Below, piece after piece: positions 10,133 to 21,485 of a DNA stretch of 64,000 nt. The position numbers were made by a program, and so were the translations under genes. The notes below the pieces were generated by a model that saw only the letters and a list, made by a program, of their open reading frames with translations, was not told the DNA's origin and searched no databases. The first letter of the stretch is position 1. Each line of letters opens with the position of its first letter. The stretch is from Bombyx mori. Its lineage: Eukaryota > Arthropoda > Insecta > Lepidoptera > Bombycidae. The stretch is taken from NCBI RefSeq assembly GCF_030269925.1, contig NC_085108.1, positions 6,510,001 through 6,574,000 of the forward strand, read 5' to 3'.

Positions 10133-11567
10133 TTTACAAGTATGGTTCTAAGCTTTTTTCGATCTTAACATGTCCTTACAGGTTGAAACTGGAGTACATT
10201 AAGTACATTAAAACAGCAAAATAGAATAAATTTGAATTTAGAAACCCACGCGTTACAACATCAAACAAAACACGCTCAAACGACGTGGCCGAAAACGTTG
10301 TTTGAACAATGTTCGAAATTTAATTTTAAAACAAAACAAATAGGTACGTACTCACCGCAATAAAACAAATGCAGACGTAAAACAATAATACTTGCACACC
10401 AAAAACTATATTATTATTCAGAACGGTGATGCTGCCAACAACAAAAAAAATAATGCGAAAATGTTCTTTTTTTGAATTTAAAATGCGTTCGATTTCGTTG
10501 CGAGCGCGCGCGCTGCCTCGACGCGCGTTACGACGCTACAGAATATGGACGATAACATTTCGTTACGCGCTCGCCTCGCTACAGACGTAACGTAACGAGG
10601 CGTTAGCCGATGTCATAGAGTAGAATGCGCAGACACGTCACGTACCGGAGCAGTCGGTTTCCGTTCATGTCTTAATCACTATTCAAACTCGGCTCGCTTT
10701 GCTGGCCGATTTTTTATTTGGACTTGAACCGAGCACTACCAAACATCAAAGGACCAGTTTTTTTTTTTGGCAGGGGTACGAACCTCATACGAGGTGTCCG
10801 CGACTAAGGGCCGTGCGTGGTATGTGGAACTTGACGATCTACAGTTGTTGGAAGCAGTTCCGCGGGCCTAATATGTTAAGCTGAAGATTTCCTGAAAATT
10901 TCATCGAAATCTATCGCGCCATTTTTTTTGAAATTTATGTGGAGCATACACATATATCGACTTTTATTTAACTAGATTGGGATCCACAATGACGTTCTGA
11001 ATTTAAAATCAAAATGACAAAGAAAAAAATATTTTTGAGAGCATACATTAAAAGCATAATAGATATGGCGCGGCCAGTGTGCTTAGTGTGAGTTTTTTAA
11101 CATTCTCGATAACGTAAAAGTTATATCAAATTTGTATGGAATTGGAACGTTTGCCTATGTTTGCCGCCAAGGGCAATGTTTTTCATTTTAAATTTCACTA
11201 TTTCGAACATTACTACATTTTTAAGGTGGGACCACTAAAATGTATTAAAAACGCTGCACGTATAACTTAAGTGCAACATTTTTTTTTTTTTTAAAAGATA
11301 AATGTAAAAGTTATCTAGTCATGCGACGTAACAATGTTTTATCGGGTCACCTAAAGCGATGTATCATATCGATCACGTGTCGACGCACTGGACACAATAT
11401 GATCGAGGTAGAAGGAGGATGTCACGATAGCCTTCGGTCATTCATTATTAAAGGTAAGAACGGGCGAGACGAGGTCAGCTTAGTTTTGACAAGGAAAACT
11501 TGTAATATGAACATAGAGTATGTGTAAAGCAGACGGGCCGTAGTTAGAAATTCTGATAACGAATTTC

Positions 11568-11568
<1 letters not shown>
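10133..11568. other. Spacer with a CpG-rich patch
   Basis: 10490-10680 is unusually rich in CG dinucleotides (GCGAGCGCGCGCGCTG, GACGCGCGTTACGACG). It could be a promoter or a first non-coding exon, but no coding sequence follows. 11088-11170 is another copy of the TATGGAATTGGAACG repeat. Otherwise nothing is recognised. Confidence 0.4.
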
Positions 11569-11598
<30 letters not shown>

Positions 11599-11857
11599 CC
11601 TCCCTACCTATGCTGATAGCCTTGAGAGGCTATTTCAGCTTCACCCTAACGTTAGTAGGTGAGCTCGCGGGGCTCAACCGGAGAGTTGCTAACACTGACC
11701 CTAGCAAGAGCAGTGCTTCGCAGAATCTACCACCGGATCGGAAACGCGACCCACTGAGAAGATCCGGCGAGAAACTCAGTGGGCTGTGTCTATGGGTTAG
11801 TTCGCTCGTCGAGCCCTTCGTCGCAAGCGACGGGTTCGACGAGGACGGTGACCGGTG
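11569..11857 (-). mobile_element. Jockey-type LINE 3' end (BMC1-like)
   Basis: A run of 30 T at 11569-11598 is the reversed poly(A). It is followed by CCTACCTATGCTGATAGCC, GTGAGCTCGCGGGGCTC, CGGATCGGAAACGCGACCC and GAAACTCAGTGGGCTGTGTC. 5'-truncated. Confidence 0.88.
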
Positions 11858-11871
11858 AATTTCGTGATGGC

Positions 11872-12000
11872 GGTATTTTTTCTCTACCTATATTATAGCC
11901 TAAAGGGATACTTCAGTTACGTTCTGGCTGGTAGGTGAGCTCACGGGGCTCAACCTGAGAGAGTTTGCTAACTCTGACCCTGAGGGGGAAGGTGATGGAA
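11872..12000 (-). mobile_element. Second, diverged LINE 3' end
   Basis: TTTTTTCTCTACCTATATTATAGCC and GGTGAGCTCACGGGGCTCAA repeat the family ends directly beside the preceding copy. The sequence departs from the family at about 11990. Confidence 0.7.
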
Positions 12001-12780
12001 GAGATGTGCTCCGCCCTAGACGCTTCACTTTCCCCCCTTAGCCTTTTCATGAGTTCTGTATCATGCGAGGTTCGGACGTGGGTTGTGGAACAGGAGGTTT
12101 TAGTCAGGTCGACTCCAACATGCCCCGCCCTCCATCCCCAGTGAAGGGCGGAAGTCCAGCTATTTCCTCCTGACAGCATTTCAGTTTGAGACAGTCGTAA
12201 TCCAATAAAATGGAGACTCGGACCTCATATTTTAATGTTTGTAGCGGCACTAAATGCGTTGCTTATCAATAAGTTATCTAATTTAAAAAAAAAAACCTCA
12301 TTAACTATATAGGTCAGTTTTTCAAACAGCTAACACCTAATAATATTATGATCTCAAAGAATACATTTAGAGACTTTCTTTGACTCCAAATATATTGTGT
12401 CAATTGTAACGTATAACCAATGTCTTATAAGATCTTCTATCCGTGCAAGCCTACAAGCCAAAGGGTCTTGCAAAAAAAGACAAAGTCTAAAATAAAATCA
12501 CATCAGTAAAACCCTATCGAATAGACATGCCGGTTTTTTTTAAAGAGTAATAAGTGTTAATTTGTATGTTGATTCTACTGTTTGACGGCAAGTGACGTCA
12601 CTGAGCACAGTTACAGACCCGATACCTACTCAGAATTGCTCTCGATTCCCAATATCTGACCTACTCGCGCGGACATACAATACGCTTTAGCATTCCCATT
12701 TGAATCCCTAAACGCCCTTTTATGACCCCAACGGGAAGGGATGCGGGTATATTTCAATATCAATAACGTTTTCCTGGTTT
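12001..12780. other. Spacer, no gene recognised
   Basis: Nothing repeated or coding could be identified. An 88-codon minus-strand frame (11913-12179) overlaps the LINE tail and is not a gene. Confidence 0.35.
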
Positions 12781-12783
12781 CCC

Positions 12784-13290
12784 TTGTGGCGGGTAGCCAT
12801 CATACAACGCAAGATAATTGACAGATGCCTGAATCTCGCTTACGACATTTTCAAGATAAAGCGCATATATACAAGTTCCGAACAACAACATTTGGACCGT
12901 CGGTCTACCGAGCAAATATCACCCGCTCGGTGGAAGATCTTCCCTTTGTCGTATATCTCTTCACCCTCCTTTCCCTTCAATACGACGGCGCGGCGTACCA
13001 ATCTTATCCGAAATACCATAAATCATGTCTGCCGTCAAATTTCAAAATCAATCAATCCAACAATTTCGTCTGGCATTTCAATCATGAATAATCAACACAA
13101 GCTCTCTTATCGATTCCGTTTCACCGACACAATCCATCTTTTCAGTGGCTCAAACGAGATCAAAGTATCTCAGTTCGCCGGGAATCACAGAATCCGGAGT
13201 AAGATAAATTTTATGACGTCCACCTCTCTATCACGGCGACCACAGATTATTATTTACATAACAGATAGGCGCAATTCAGCTCTTAAAATT
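12784..13290. repeat. Unidentified dispersed sequence, also present at 49.8-50.15 kb
   Basis: 12815-12915 (ACCTGAATCTCGCTTACGA-like, then ATATACAAGTTCCGAACAAC and GACCGTCGGTCTA) recurs at 49796-49845 and 50093-50150, where a SINE splits it. A 169-codon frame spans it but shows no domain, and the second copy does not preserve the frame. I cannot tell which element it belongs to. Confidence 0.55.
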
Positions 13291-13874
13291 TAAACAACAC
13301 TTCGCTTACGCAGCAATTATATTTTACGGTGTTTGAACGATTTCCGACAACGAAGAGGGTAATTAGTAGTGCCGATAATGCCTTACGCGATAAGGACTAA
13401 CAGGACGAAAAATTGCACATTCGAAATTGTTTCTATGCAGAGGATCAATTTCACGGTCCATTTTGTGATAAGTGATTGCATGAGCCCAGACACCCACCGT
13501 GGAGGACACCGCCGACCTTGAGACAAGATCAAGGTTGCAATAAAATTGAAGTCTGCTGCGCGACTAAAATACGAAATCTGATGAAATTAATATTTTGTTG
13601 GCACGCTCTACAGCTTAAACCTTTTCAACGGATTTCAACACATGATGTGTAATTAGAATCGCTTCAGTTGCAGAAGCGAGACTTGCATGTTTCCAAATTT
13701 AACGTCTGAGATAAAAATAAACGATCCTCATTAGTTTTCTATAAGCAAACAAATAATTAAAAAATATTTTTGTGTGTATTTTCGATTTAAATACTGGAAG
13801 CTAGACGATTACCTTATCTTTGCAATTTTTTTTTCAGTACTTTCAATGCAGTGGCGTTTTTTGTTTCATTTCAT
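13291..13874. other. Spacer, no gene recognised
   Basis: AT-rich; nothing seen beyond short A/T runs. Confidence 0.35.
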
Positions 13875-14222
13875 AATAAACGGTCCATACGTTTATTTTG
13901 AAAGTGGTGTAAGTCCGTTTTTGAGAAGAATGAGCTATCACGTAATTCATGCTTAATTTAATGTAAATTTTTTATATACAACTAGTCCGTGTTTAATTTC
14001 CCAAAAAAATCCCATGTTTTGTACAACTTCAAATCGGTCGGTAAATGAAATTGTATAATAATCGATTATAAAAGTGGTGTAAGTCCAATTGACAGAGGTA
14101 TAGCCAGACCTCATATGATTTGCCTGTATATTTAAATCAACAAATATATACAAATATAACCTTTAATTTTCTCGAAACAAAAGAAAATGGACTTACAGCA
14201 CTTTCAAAATAAACGGTCCATA
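13875..14222. mobile_element. Inverted-repeat element (MITE candidate)
   Basis: CGTTTATTTTGAAAGTGGTG then TAAGTCC at 13890-13916 is mirrored by GGACTTACAGCACTTTCAAA then ATAAACG at 14189-14214. A third copy of AAGTGGTGTAAGTCC sits at 14074. AATAAACGGTCCATA occurs directly at both outer edges (13875 and 14208). No transposase is present, and the superfamily is unknown. Confidence 0.65.
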
Positions 14223-14775
14223 TTTTTCCTTAAATTACTTGTTATAATGATCAGTTTTCTTTTCAGCTCTCTAAGATACTTAATTCCGTGCTCATAAGTT
14301 TTTAATGACACAAATGTGTCATTCATTTTGTCATGCTATTCGATGTAACTAATCTGGGCCGTTGTTCGTCATTTGCGCCCGTGTTGTTCTTGAGATAAAT
14401 TAGAGAATAAAACATATAACTTTAGTGTTGTTTAAGTGATAATATTTTTGGCGTAAGGCAAACCTAGATACAGTACCCGATAAATGTATGTTGAAGCCTT
14501 TATTTTTTATCAATTTCTTGACATTTTTAGTGCAAGGGAGAATAACTAACCAATCTACACGTGACGTATTTTTTGCTCTATAAAATTTATCGACACCATG
14601 AACAACACTAGTATAAGGAATTCCTGATCCGATTTGGTCTTAAAGGTTTTTTTGTTTTAAATACATTGCTCATCGAAGAAGTGACTACATAAGCATGGCT
14701 CTAAGATACTGGCTTTGTATAATCTACTACACTTTGATAATAGCGTTCTAAATTGAAATTTTAATATTTAAGTAA
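14223..14775. other. Spacer, no gene recognised
   Basis: No repeat or coding signal recognised. Confidence 0.35.
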
Positions 14776-15067
14776 CTAGCCGACCCGGCAGACTTCGTAG
14801 TACCTCAATCGATAAATGAAAGACCTAAGCTTTTGTATAAAATAAACCTAAAACAAACAAAAGGAATCCGTCCGACAAGGGACAACCACCAAAGGAAAAA
14901 CAAAATTGTTATTTGTATTTAATTCCGAGCATTTTCATATTTATCCACCTTTTAAACCTTCTCTGGACTTTCACAAATAATTCAAGACCAAAATTAGCCA
15001 AATCGGTCCAGCCGTTCTCGAGTTTTAGCGAGACTATCGAACAGCAATTCATTTTTATATATATAGA
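14776..15067 (-). mobile_element. Helitron-like element, family H3
   Basis: On the minus strand it begins TCTATATATATAAAAATGAA and ends CCGGGTCGG then CTAG|T. The inner marker GGTCTTGAATTATTTGTGAA is shared with the copy at 44337-44641. Confidence 0.78.
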
Positions 15068-15721
15068 AGATAGAAGATATTATTGTCAAAGATTATGTAG
15101 TTTTTTGTAATCGGATAATCCATAAAAAATATGTAGAAGCACACAAATTATGTCGTCCAGTCTTATGTGCGGAAATTATTTCTGAATTGGCTTATTATTA
15201 GACCATATATTTTATTCCTGAAACGATCTTGCAGATATGTTTTGATATATTTGTCTATTTTTCTTGAAACGTAGTGGAACCCACAACCTGTCAGGCGGTA
15301 AGCAGGAAGCTATGGCCTTACCAAACGAATGCCGCTATGGCTCGAGACATTAGTCACTGTATTAAAAATACTTCGTTACCATTAATTTTCGGAAAACTTC
15401 TTTTTTTAGACTGCATTGCAATATTATGTGTGGGTACATTAGAAAATCTTGGCAAATGACATCTCTACATGAATTAGTCATAACATTTTAATTAACTTTG
15501 GATGTACGTTAGACATTTATTTTTAAAAAGCAAAAAGCCGTCTATTCGGCATTTAAGCGAAGTTGTTCTTATTTTTCCTTGTTTTTTTAAATTGAGAATC
15601 TCTATTCATAATTGGTTCTATGGATAAAATTTCATCCAAGAAATTTTTAAAAAGATCCATTATATTAAAAAACTAGTTAGACACAAAGTCACACATTATA
15701 AAACGTGTATAGTCCAATCGC
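15068..15721. other. Spacer, no gene recognised
   Basis: No supported feature. Confidence 0.35.
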
Positions 15722-15724
15722 TAA

Positions 15725-16376
15725 AGCCTTGTTCGGACTAGGCGAGTATTTTAGTCGAGTACCGAGTAATTTAGTAGCTAAATGTGTCTGAGCTCCAAAA
15801 ATGTAGTCGAGTAGGTTAGTAAATAATTTAGTCAAGTCAATCCATTTTGTTCTATTATTTCGGGCCAGTAGCGCCTCCCACCACGCGTCCTTGCTCACTG
15901 GCTCACTGACTAAACAAGTCCGAACCTGTTGATTAGTCGAGTTCATTAGTGGCACTTCTCAAATGGGTATCTTTGCGCTGAATTTGAGAGTGTATTTTCG
16001 TTAACAGAAAATTCACACAACTTTCGGACATTCTCAAACTATCGAAGTATTCTTTGGGATCTCTTCCAATGCTAATTCCTTCAGAAGACATTTCGTAGCT
16101 CCTAGTTTATATCTTCTATCGATCCATTTTCGTACCCATAACTTATTTTTCTTAATCGCAGAAATTTCCTCATCCACCTATTCCAAAATAACCATTAAGA
16201 TTAGCTTAATCAGTTTATTCAATCTATTGCGTTGCAACCTGTTCATCTTGCAAAACACCACTCAGTTGTGTACTGTACTGGACCGTAATGCGAACGATTT
16301 CTGTGCAGTAGCGAATAGTTTAGCCACTAAATTACTCAGTACTCGACTAAAATACTCGCCTAGTCCGAACAAGGCT
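15725..16376. mobile_element. MITE, PIF/Harbinger-like, 652 bp
   Basis: The terminal inverted repeats start AGCCTTGTTCGGACTAGGCG and continue GAGTATTTTAGTCGAGTAC, nearly perfect at the right end. The element is flanked by TAA at 15722-15724 and 16377-16379. The 88-codon minus-strand frame inside has no recognisable transposase motif. Confidence 0.88.
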
Positions 16377-16689
16377 TAAGAGAATGCAATCGCTCCAATA
16401 CCAAATTTAATAATATACTATATCCCAAGTCGACAAAACTATTTATTTCTCATTGATGATCATTCATAGGTTGGAATTTTTGGACAATTTTTTTTAAAAA
16501 TCAAAAACTCAAAGCTACTTTGTCCGTTTGTATATTAGAATTCCTCTGGAGTGTTTTATTTTAACTGCAAAGGCCTTTAATTTTTTTGAACTTCATTCAA
16601 TACCATAGTCAACCTTCGGAAGCGAAACTGATTTGTGATTATATCTAATTATTATTTATCTATTGGACTATATCGGTGAACCTGTAGAT

Positions 16690-16790
16690 GTTAGTAGTTT
16701 GAGCCCCGTGAGCTCACCCTCACCTACCAGTCCGCGCGTAGTTGAATTAGCCCCTGAAGCTACCAACGATAACGTAGAAGGAAAAATGGA
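16690..16790 (+). mobile_element. Jockey-type LINE 3' tip, diverged
   Basis: GTTTGAGCCCCGTGAGCTCA and CCTACCAGTCCGCGCGTAG... followed by a short A run match the 3' tip of the BMC1-like tails. Confidence 0.65.
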
Positions 16791-16889
16791 TGAACGTACT
16801 GACCGGGTAAAGCACTGCCTAACAGTACTTTAAGCGGATTGTTGCCTTAATTGAATTGTATAGTATCCCTGAAACATTTCTACCCGGAA

Positions 16890-17240
16890 AGAATTGTGCA
16901 TATTGAAAATTTCCCCATTTTAGCTTTATACTATTTAGTATATTGTGTATGGCACCGAAAATATATAATAAGCTACCTGATGCTATAAAAAAAGACAAAT
17001 TATTTTTATTTAAAAAGAGCTTGAAAAAATTGTTAAACTTAAGATGTTATTATACAGTTAACGATTTTTTAAATGATAAATCATTAAATAATATATTTAC
17101 TGAGTGCATTTAATGAAAATAAATTTGAATAATATTTGTACACCAACCTGGTAGAAACACGCTGTTCTATAAAATAACTATCAACAACTTTGTAAACCGT
17201 GTTTTAGCTAATAAAGTTTGATTTGATTTGATTTGATTAT
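16890..17240 (+). mobile_element. CR1-like LINE 3' end with (TTTGAT)n tail
   Basis: 16950-17065 encodes MAPKIYNKLPDAIKKD, a lysine-rich FKKSLKKLL stretch and YYTVNDFLND, the usual end of CR1/Rex-type ORF2. It is followed by a short 3' UTR and TTTGATTTGATTTGATT at 17217-17236, a microsatellite-type tail instead of poly(A). Confidence 0.75.
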
Positions 17241-17490
17241 ACACGTCACACACGATAACACGCGGCAATAAAACAATAAAACGCCCATTGCGCGTTCTGT
17301 TTATATTTTTAATCTCTGACGTCTCGCGTGATCGTATTGGGGTCGACGCCGATACCAGTGCCTTAATTAAGATTGAGAAGCACGATGTTAACTCATTTAA
17401 GTTTTATGTTGTGTGTACGAAATATCATTTTTCTATATCGTTTAGTATTTCGAAGTTCATTGTTTGAAGATATTCTATACGTGATGACGA
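17241..17490. other. Spacer, no gene recognised
   Basis: Nothing recognised. Confidence 0.3.
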
Positions 17491-17492
17491 TT

Positions 17493-17805
17493 TTTGTTAT
17501 TGACGTGACAACGTCTTATAATTCGATGGAGCCGGCTGCACGCACGAAAAAACACGACTCGTGCGGCGTTACCTCGCTCTGAGGCGTTCCACGATCACGT
17601 GGCTAAACTGGCAATAAATTTCACGACCAATTCAATAGTGATTTCCATTTACCTCCTTCTCTATATCCATACAAAATATCTATCAAACAAATAAAATTAA
17701 AATTCTCTTTTAAAAAATGAAACCATTCCATCAGTATTTTCTTATGACGTGGTCACGTTCAACTATCGTCAGTAAACCGACTTTACAGACAACCGATTTT
17801 TTTAT
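17493..17805 (+). repeat. Unidentified two-copy element (copy 1, middle replaced)
   Basis: 17493-17590 (TTATTGACGTGACAACGTCT, GGAGCCGGCTGCACGCACGA, CCTCGCTCTGAGGCGTTCC) and 17713-17800 (GAAACCATTCCATCAGTATT, GGTCACGTTCAACTATCGTC) match 57681-57782 and 58012-58100. Parts of the two blocks are inverted to each other (TTGACGTGACAACGTC against GACGTGGTCACGTTCAA), which suggests a DNA transposon. The centre between the blocks differs in the two copies. Confidence 0.6.
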
Positions 17806-18350
17806 CTACCCTATATCCATTCATATACGGACTCATAATATTTCTGTAGAAAACGATTGATATTAAAAGAACCAACATAAATATATTTCATAGTTTACTT
17901 TACCTAATGCTCACGTTTATTCATTAGGAAAGGCACATTCAAACTTTTTTAACTATACGTAAGAATATTATGTTTTAACTCCCTCACACCCCTTGACAGA
18001 AGGTCACTTAGAATTTTAAGACACACCCCCGTTCATCGGATTCTTACTTACCTCTTAATAGTCTTTAAGTCGCATTTTTACTCGTAAATCGATTTACTAC
18101 CGACTGCGAGTCGCGTTACGTCATCAGTGACAAGACAGATTTGACACATGTCATTTGGACGTTGAACCCGATGAGAAATAGACGGACGTCATTGACGTTT
18201 TATTGAATGCGATCTAGTGGCGTTTGCGTGTAAGTCTGTCTGCGAGTCAAGGTTAGGCTTTTTATTGGTGGCTCAATGTTTGTAAGCTTACACGTGGTGC
18301 ATGGTAACAAAACGGAATGGTGCATTGTGAAATCAATGGACGGTTTAGCT

Positions 18351-18480
18351 CAGTGTTTCCCAACCTTTTTTGTGCCATGCCCCACTGTAACATTCCTAAA
18401 ATTTTTACGCCCCCCATACATAATTTTTAACATAAAAAAATTGATATGTTCACTTAAAAAACATAAATGATAGGTTTTAG
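18351..18480 (+). mobile_element. hAT-type terminal fragment
   Basis: CAGTGTTTCCCAACCTTTTT at 18351 is the classic hAT inverted-repeat start, followed by GCCCCCCATACATAATTTTT. The partner end was not found nearby. A Helitron at 18488 follows directly. Confidence 0.6.
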
Positions 18481-18487
18481 GAGGAAA

Positions 18488-18731
18488 TCTATACTAATAT
18501 ATAAATCTACAGTGATTTTTACGGATGTTCCGTTATAACTACTGAACCGTGCATCCCTATTGACTTGAAACTTGGTATCCATGTAGAAAATACATGTACT
18601 TAACGGATAGGCTAATATTTATATGAGTGTTGGACTCCCTACACCATTTGTGGGGCCGTTAATAATGAGAATCTTTGTGGGGGTGAGAAATAATAATTTA
18701 AATGCCCAGCGAAGCGGACGGGTACAGCTAG
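18488..18731 (+). mobile_element. Helitron-like element, family H2
   Basis: A|TCTATACTAATATATAAATC at the start and GCGAAGCGGACGGGTACAG then CTAG|T at the end. Other copies are at 37955 and 42891 (both minus). It resembles the non-autonomous Lep1-type Helitrons described in moths (recalled, not checked). Confidence 0.8.
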
Positions 18732-18877
18732 TCACTTACGAAATCGTTACCAAAACACAGTAAGTAATATTTGAAAACATATAATGAATAACTGAAATTC
18801 AAATTCAGAATCACGAAAATCGATATCACGAAAGTTATCGATATCACAAAAGTTAACAGGAAATTTAGAATATACTT

Positions 18878-19100
18878 TTTTTATTGCCCTTGTAGGCAGA
18901 CGAGCATACGGCCCACCTGATGGTGAGCGGTTACCGTCGCCCATGGACTTCAGCAATGCCAGGGGCAGAGCCAAGCCGCTGCCTACCGCTTAATACCCTC
19001 CACAAGCCTCGTTTGAAGAAGGACATGTCATAGCGCTCGGGAAACACCGTGGCGGGGAGCTCATTCCATAGCCGGATGGTACGTGGCAAAAATATGACTG
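18878..19100 (-). mobile_element. LINE 3' end (RTIRLWNELP-type family)
   Basis: TTTTTTTATTGCCCTTGTAG...GCAATGCCAGGGGCAGAGCC, then the reversed coding end through CTCATTCCATAGCCGGATGG (minus-strand IRLWNE). 5'-truncated near 19100. Confidence 0.85.
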
Positions 19101-19527
19101 TAGACAGAATTCACGACGTCTCCACGACCAAGTACCTATTAAGAGTTTTAACAAAAACCCTGTAATATGGACAATGCGGCCTTAGAAAGATCAATGTACT
19201 GGTTTAGTAGACATGCCAAGATATTCTGTGGTTCCTGAGGCCATTGTAATTGTCAATGCATAATCTGAAGTTTGTTTATCGTGGGCAGCACGTTGCCTAA
19301 CTACTGCGAGAGCTATTGATGGTATTCAAACCAATCCCTGAGGCTACAATTTATTAATGTTTCACGCTTCGTTCACTTTAATTTGGGCCCCTAACAATAA
19401 TTATAATTGATTGAAGAAAATTCAGAGCACAACATATAGCGATGACATTTATTATTGTATACTTATTAAGTTTTGCGAGTTGAATATTTAAAATGCTAGA
19501 AATCGCTTATCGTATTGTTATATTAAC

Positions 19528-19560
19528 GGCCGTCTGGTGTAGTGGTAAGTGACATTGTGA
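19528..19560 (+). mobile_element. Head fragment of the second tRNA-headed SINE
   Basis: GGCCGTCTGGTGTAGTGGTA is intact but the element stops after about 32 bases. Confidence 0.6.
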
Positions 19561-19613
19561 CACATATATGTTTATATTTTTAATCTATGACATTTTTCAT
19601 CTATGGCATAAAT

Positions 19614-20031
19614 GGACTTTTTGGCGGGAACGCGAGGAGTGAAGAAGTATGATTTGTTTTATTTTGTCTATTTAGTGTTCCTTCAGGTTTAAATGTGTAA
19701 TAATGGTGGTTTATTAACAGTTTAATATCTGTGAAAGTGCACAAATGTGAGAAAATGAAACAAAGCCGCTGGACGTAATTTCTCGGGATCCTCCAAAAAG
19801 TCCACTGAAAAAATCTTAGTAAATGACCACCATTTTACTGAGATTATATTTCATCCCATATCATCTCATTTCATTTCATTTAATTTCATCCCAGCTGATT
19901 AATGTCTCCAATTAATCATCTTCATTTCATTTCACTCCATAATATCATTTTTCATAAAAATATGAATATAAATTAAAATAAGACATGACTTAAAGGTCTC
20001 AGTTACCAGATCATAAATTCCCTTAAAAAAA
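19614..20031 (+). mobile_element. Short retroposon family N, full length (418 bp)
   Basis: Starts GGACTTTTTGGCGGGAACGC and ends CCCTTAAAAAAAA. The 11-bp direct repeat ATGGCATAAAT lies at 19603-19613 and 20032-20042. A target duplication plus an A-rich tail marks LINE-mediated insertion. No tRNA-like A/B boxes and no ORF are evident. The interior has degenerate TTTCATTTCAT repeats. Confidence 0.8.
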
Positions 20032-20042
20032 ATGGCATAAAT

Positions 20043-20930
20043 AATGTTCGTGTTCGTATCGTAACAATTAGTTTGGAAAACAAACTAAGTCATTATTAGT
20101 TTCAGAAATGCATTTTTTTTAATTGACATTCGAGGTTAACAATTATTCACTCACCGTTATTAAGAATCCGATCATACGATGAAAATCCAAATGAAAATGA
20201 GCACAACACAGAAGGTCCTAACAGGATGACTGTCACCCTGGAACTGTGACCCGAACGAACGAAGACAACATTTTATACGTCAAGAAGCGCGGGAAAAACG
20301 AATCGACTAATAAGGAAATAGGAAGGATGCGTTTTTGCAACGTTCCAATTTCAAATAAGCTTACGCTCCATTACACAAATTGTTCCCGCCCTTTGTTGTC
20401 TTTGAATATACTTTTTTCCGAACAGTTTTTTTTTTTATATTCGATTCTCGTTCTCTAATTGATTGACACAAAAAAAGCCTTTCGTCACAATTTGCATGGA
20501 TCTCGTGAATATGACTTATTGAGGTTTTTAGGCTGGCAATTAGGAAGCTAGGAAATTGGCGCGTATTTTATTTGTTTCCGAATGTTGGTCAGAATGTCTA
20601 CGGTGGCTGAGATTTGAGTTCATTACGTTTTCGTAATCGTTAACGAGAGTACATACATTTGACGTTTATTATTATTTAACTTTTTTTTTTAATTTACTGA
20701 TTCTGCATTCACCGGTGTTGCCATGGTTTGGAGTTGCAAAGTGTTTTTGTATAGATGGGTACGGCCATAACTGTGCTGTTGGGAATATTTTGGGGTCCGG
20801 TGGATTGAATTATCGTATCGCCACGGAACCTGTTACCAGCAGTGCCCCTGGCTGACATCCACGAATGAAGTTTCCTGTAACTTTTACCCGAGAGGAGGAG
20901 GAGGAGGAAAATCGAAGTCTTAGTTATATT
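20043..20930. other. Spacer, no gene recognised
   Basis: No domain-bearing frame. A (GAG)n-like short run lies at 20892-20907. Confidence 0.35.
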
Positions 20931-20933
20931 GTA

Positions 20934-21260
20934 CTAACTTTTGCCCGCGACTCCGTCCGCGTGGAATAGTTACTTTGGCATAACGCTAAAGTTCACCCCC
21001 CACTTCATTTACGTAGAAAGTGAAAATATTTTTGAATTATAGAATGTTAAGGATGCTATTTAAACCCCTATTTTGAAACATTATTTATTGGTGCTCCACT
21101 TGTATTGGTCTTACCGTGGTGTTATTGTATATAGTCTATAGCCTTCCCTAATAAATGGGCTATCTAACACTGAAATAATTTTTCAAATCGGCCCAATAGT
21201 TCCTGAGATTAGCGCGGTCAAACAAACAAACTCTTCCGCTTTATAATATTAGTATAGATA
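20934..21260 (-). mobile_element. Helitron-like or related element, family H4
   Basis: On the minus strand: ATCTATACTAATATTATAAA, GCGCTAATCTCAGGAACTA, TTTATTAGGGAAGGCTATAG, ending GGAGTCGCGGGCAAAAGTTA. It is shared with 23336-23606 (plus) and 59155-59349. The end is not a clean CTAG, so class assignment is less sure than for H1-H3. Confidence 0.65.
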
Positions 21261-21267
21261 AGACCTT

Positions 21268-21485
21268 TTTTTAAGATTTAGGGATTACTGGTGGCCCAGA
21301 AGCCTTTCCAGTTGCACCAAGACAGGTGGGCGAGCAAGGACTCAGTCATGAGGAGTGGGATTTGCTATCAGCTACTCCAGCGCCTCCAAAGAAGACCTAA
21401 CGATTCAAAAGAAGTTGCTTCGCGAATGAACTTACTACCGGATCGGAATCGTGACCCGCTGAGAATATCCGGCGAGACAGCCGGC
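21268..21485 (-). mobile_element. LINE 3' UTR variant
   Basis: CGGATCGGAATCGTGACCCG and GAGAATATCCGGCGAGA match the BMC1-like UTR. The preceding part (CAAGACAGGTGGGCGAGCAA) matches 5740-5835. Confidence 0.65.
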
